Assembly (NCBI RefSeq): GCF_014643535.1 | Contig: NZ_BMJQ01000001.1 | Location: 620,001 to 684,000 of the forward strand | DNA from: Aliidongia dinghuensis | GTDB taxonomy: Bacteria > Pseudomonadota > Alphaproteobacteria > ATCC43930 > CGMCC-115725 | Direction of reading: 5' to 3' | DNA: 64,000 bases | In this document: positions 63,261 through 64,000 of the stretch, piece by piece | How positions within the stretch are numbered: position 1 is the first letter of the stretch | How the letters are laid out: every line of letters starts with the position of its first letter | Position numbers and translations under genes: made by a program | The notes under the pieces: model-generated | Told to the model about the DNA's origin: nothing | What the model saw: the letters and a program-made list of their open reading frames with translations, nothing else | Database searches by the model: none

Positions 63261-63303
63261 CAGGTGCTGGCGTTTCCCCCGAAGATCCAAGAGCGTGGGC
63301 AAT

Positions 63304-63335
63304 CCGAGAACGTGTCGGGCCGAGAACGTGTCGGG
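63304..63335. repeat. Perfect 16-bp tandem duplication upstream of soeA
   Basis: CCGAGAACGTGTCGGG at 63304-63319 is repeated exactly at 63320-63335. It lies 44 bp upstream of the soeA start, in the 171-bp gap between divergent soeA and tusA, so it may affect the promoter of either. Confidence 0.92.
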
Positions 63336-63431
63336 AAAGGATGATGGACCGGCCGGCCGGCGCGGTCAAACCCGGCGCTTCGCACCTGCGGCGCACTTGT
63401 CTGCTACAAGGTGCCGCGCCATGTTCCGGTG

Positions 63432-63671
63432 ATGACGATCGAACTCGATGCCCGCGGGCTCATCTGCCCGCTGCCCGTGCTGAAGGCGCGCAAGGCGCTC
63501 AAAACCGTCGCGGTCGGCGAGATCCTGGCCGTGCTGGCGACCGATCCGGGGGCACCCAAGGATTTCGAGCATTTCTGCACCACGACCGGCAGCGAGCTGG
63601 TCAAGGTCGAGCAGCTGCCCGATCACGCCCGCATCGAGATCCGGCGCATGGCGCCCCCAGGGGCGTCCTAG
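63432..63671 (+). CDS. tusA: TusA-family sulfurtransferase
   Basis: This encodes 79 residues from ATG at 63432; an in-frame ATG upstream at 63411 adds seven residues. The whole protein is a TusA/SirA fold with the active Cys12 in LDARGLICPLPVLKARKAL (CPxP motif) and a conserved ATDPGAPKDFEHFC stretch. TusA proteins carry persulfide sulfur for tRNA thiolation, molybdenum cofactor or sulfur oxidation. Divergence from soeA suggests the last role here. The stop codon is inside a 12-bp tandem repeat. Confidence 0.93.
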   Translation: MTIELDARGLICPLPVLKARKALKTVAVGEILAVLATDPGAPKDFEHFCTTTGSELVKVEQLPDHARIEIRRMAPPGAS

Positions 63672-63683
63672 GGGGCGTCCTAG
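63660..63683. repeat. 12-bp tandem duplication carrying the tusA stop codon
   Basis: GGGGCGTCCTAG at 63660-63671 is repeated exactly at 63672-63683. The first copy ends with the tusA stop codon TAG. Because the unit is 12 bp, the second TAG is in the same frame. Confidence 0.93.
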
Positions 63684-63705
63684 GGGCGGCGCCCAAGCCA
63701 GGCGG

Positions 63706-64000
63706 CTACGGCGCCGCCGCCACGTTCAGGTTCCTGAGGCTCATGCCGGACTTGCCGATATCCTGGACGCGGATGCCGTGCAGGCCGATGCCGAGCACGC
63801 CCGTCCAGGGGCCGGAGCCGACCGGCATGCCGTCGACATAGATCTGCTGGGCCGCCGGCGTCGCGGTATCGGTCGAGATGGTGAACTTGCCGGCCGTCGT
63901 GAGATTGAGCGTCCAGTCGATATACTGGGCCGGCTGGGCGAGCGTGCCGCCGAGCGCTGTCGTGCCGGTAGCGTATGCCGCCTTCGAGACCGGCAGGGTC
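63706..64000 (-). CDS. C-terminal end of a carbohydrate-binding-like protein (partial)
   Basis: The frame is open from the right edge to TAG at 63708-63706 and gives the last 97 residues of a larger protein. It reads as a beta-sandwich: AQPAQYIDWTLNLTTAGKFT, QQIYVDGMPVGSGPWTG and GIGLHGIRVQDIGKSGMSLR. Small hydrophobic and Thr/Gly-rich strands plus the VDG turn resemble CBM6-like carbohydrate-binding modules found at the ends of secreted glycosidases or surface proteins. The upstream part is outside the window, so enzyme type and export signal cannot be judged. Confidence 0.7.
   Translation of the reverse strand, partial: TLPVSKAAYATGTTALGGTLAQPAQYIDWTLNLTTAGKFTISTDTATPAAQQIYVDGMPVGSGPWTGVLGIGLHGIRVQDIGKSGMSLRNLNVAAAP

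Overview
The window is high-GC chromosomal DNA from an alphaproteobacterium, most likely of the Rhodospirillales type. The support is gene content: recG, a small sdhE and mfd lying together, a CheY/CheZ pair, a cytoplasmic-type sulfite dehydrogenase (SoeABC), a coxSLM molybdenum hydroxylase, and many GTG/TTG starts. I saw no rRNA, tRNA, CRISPR array, phage or insertion sequence. Almost all DNA is coding, with stop/start overlaps inside operons.

Layout. 0.5-8.6 kb: two proteins of unknown function (DUF6969-like and DUF2336), an IclR regulator with paired operator-like palindromes, a secreted MetX-like hydrolase, small membrane or lipoproteins, a SemiSWEET and a large Cache-HAMP-GAF-HD-GYP protein. 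8.8-20 kb: an aldehyde dehydrogenase, then a minus-strand molybdenum-hydroxylase region holding coxS-coxL-coxM (form II active-site loop AYRGAGR) and the maturation genes coxD, coxE, two half-size XdhC proteins and a MoeA/MobA-like fusion; a plus-strand glycine-zipper lipoprotein gene interrupts it. 20-25.7 kb: methionine gamma-lyase with a divergent Lrp regulator, a chemoreceptor, LtrA and a stray coxG. 25.8-29.3 kb: an SsuABC-like ABC transporter and a PAS protein. 29.4-33 kb: a coiled-coil lipoprotein, ohr/ohrR and an orphan membrane protein. 33-39.7 kb: recG, a small unknown gene, sdhE and mfd. 39.7-43.2 kb: an esterase-like protein and an MBOAT/SGNH acyltransferase pair. 43.2-48.5 kb: a coupled operon of DsbA-like protein, hybrid histidine kinase and methyltransferase, then a CYTH-CHAD protein. 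48.7-57 kb: hutI and hutF (histidine breakdown), an alpha/beta hydrolase, a MocR regulator and an amino-acid ABC importer without its ATPase. 57.3-64 kb: cheY-cheZ, soeABC, tusA and the end of a secreted carbohydrate-binding-like protein.

How they work together. The cox cluster carries both an enzyme and the genes that build its cofactor. soeABC with tusA points to oxidation of sulfur compounds. hutI/hutF plus the polar amino-acid importer point to use of histidine by the formyl-glutamate route. Ohr/OhrR covers organic peroxide stress.

The least explained signal is in the spacers. At least 14 short tandem arrays (unit 12-18 bp, about 1.5 to 5 copies) sit in non-coding gaps. They lie either directly at stop codons, copying the stop codon itself, or just upstream of start codons.
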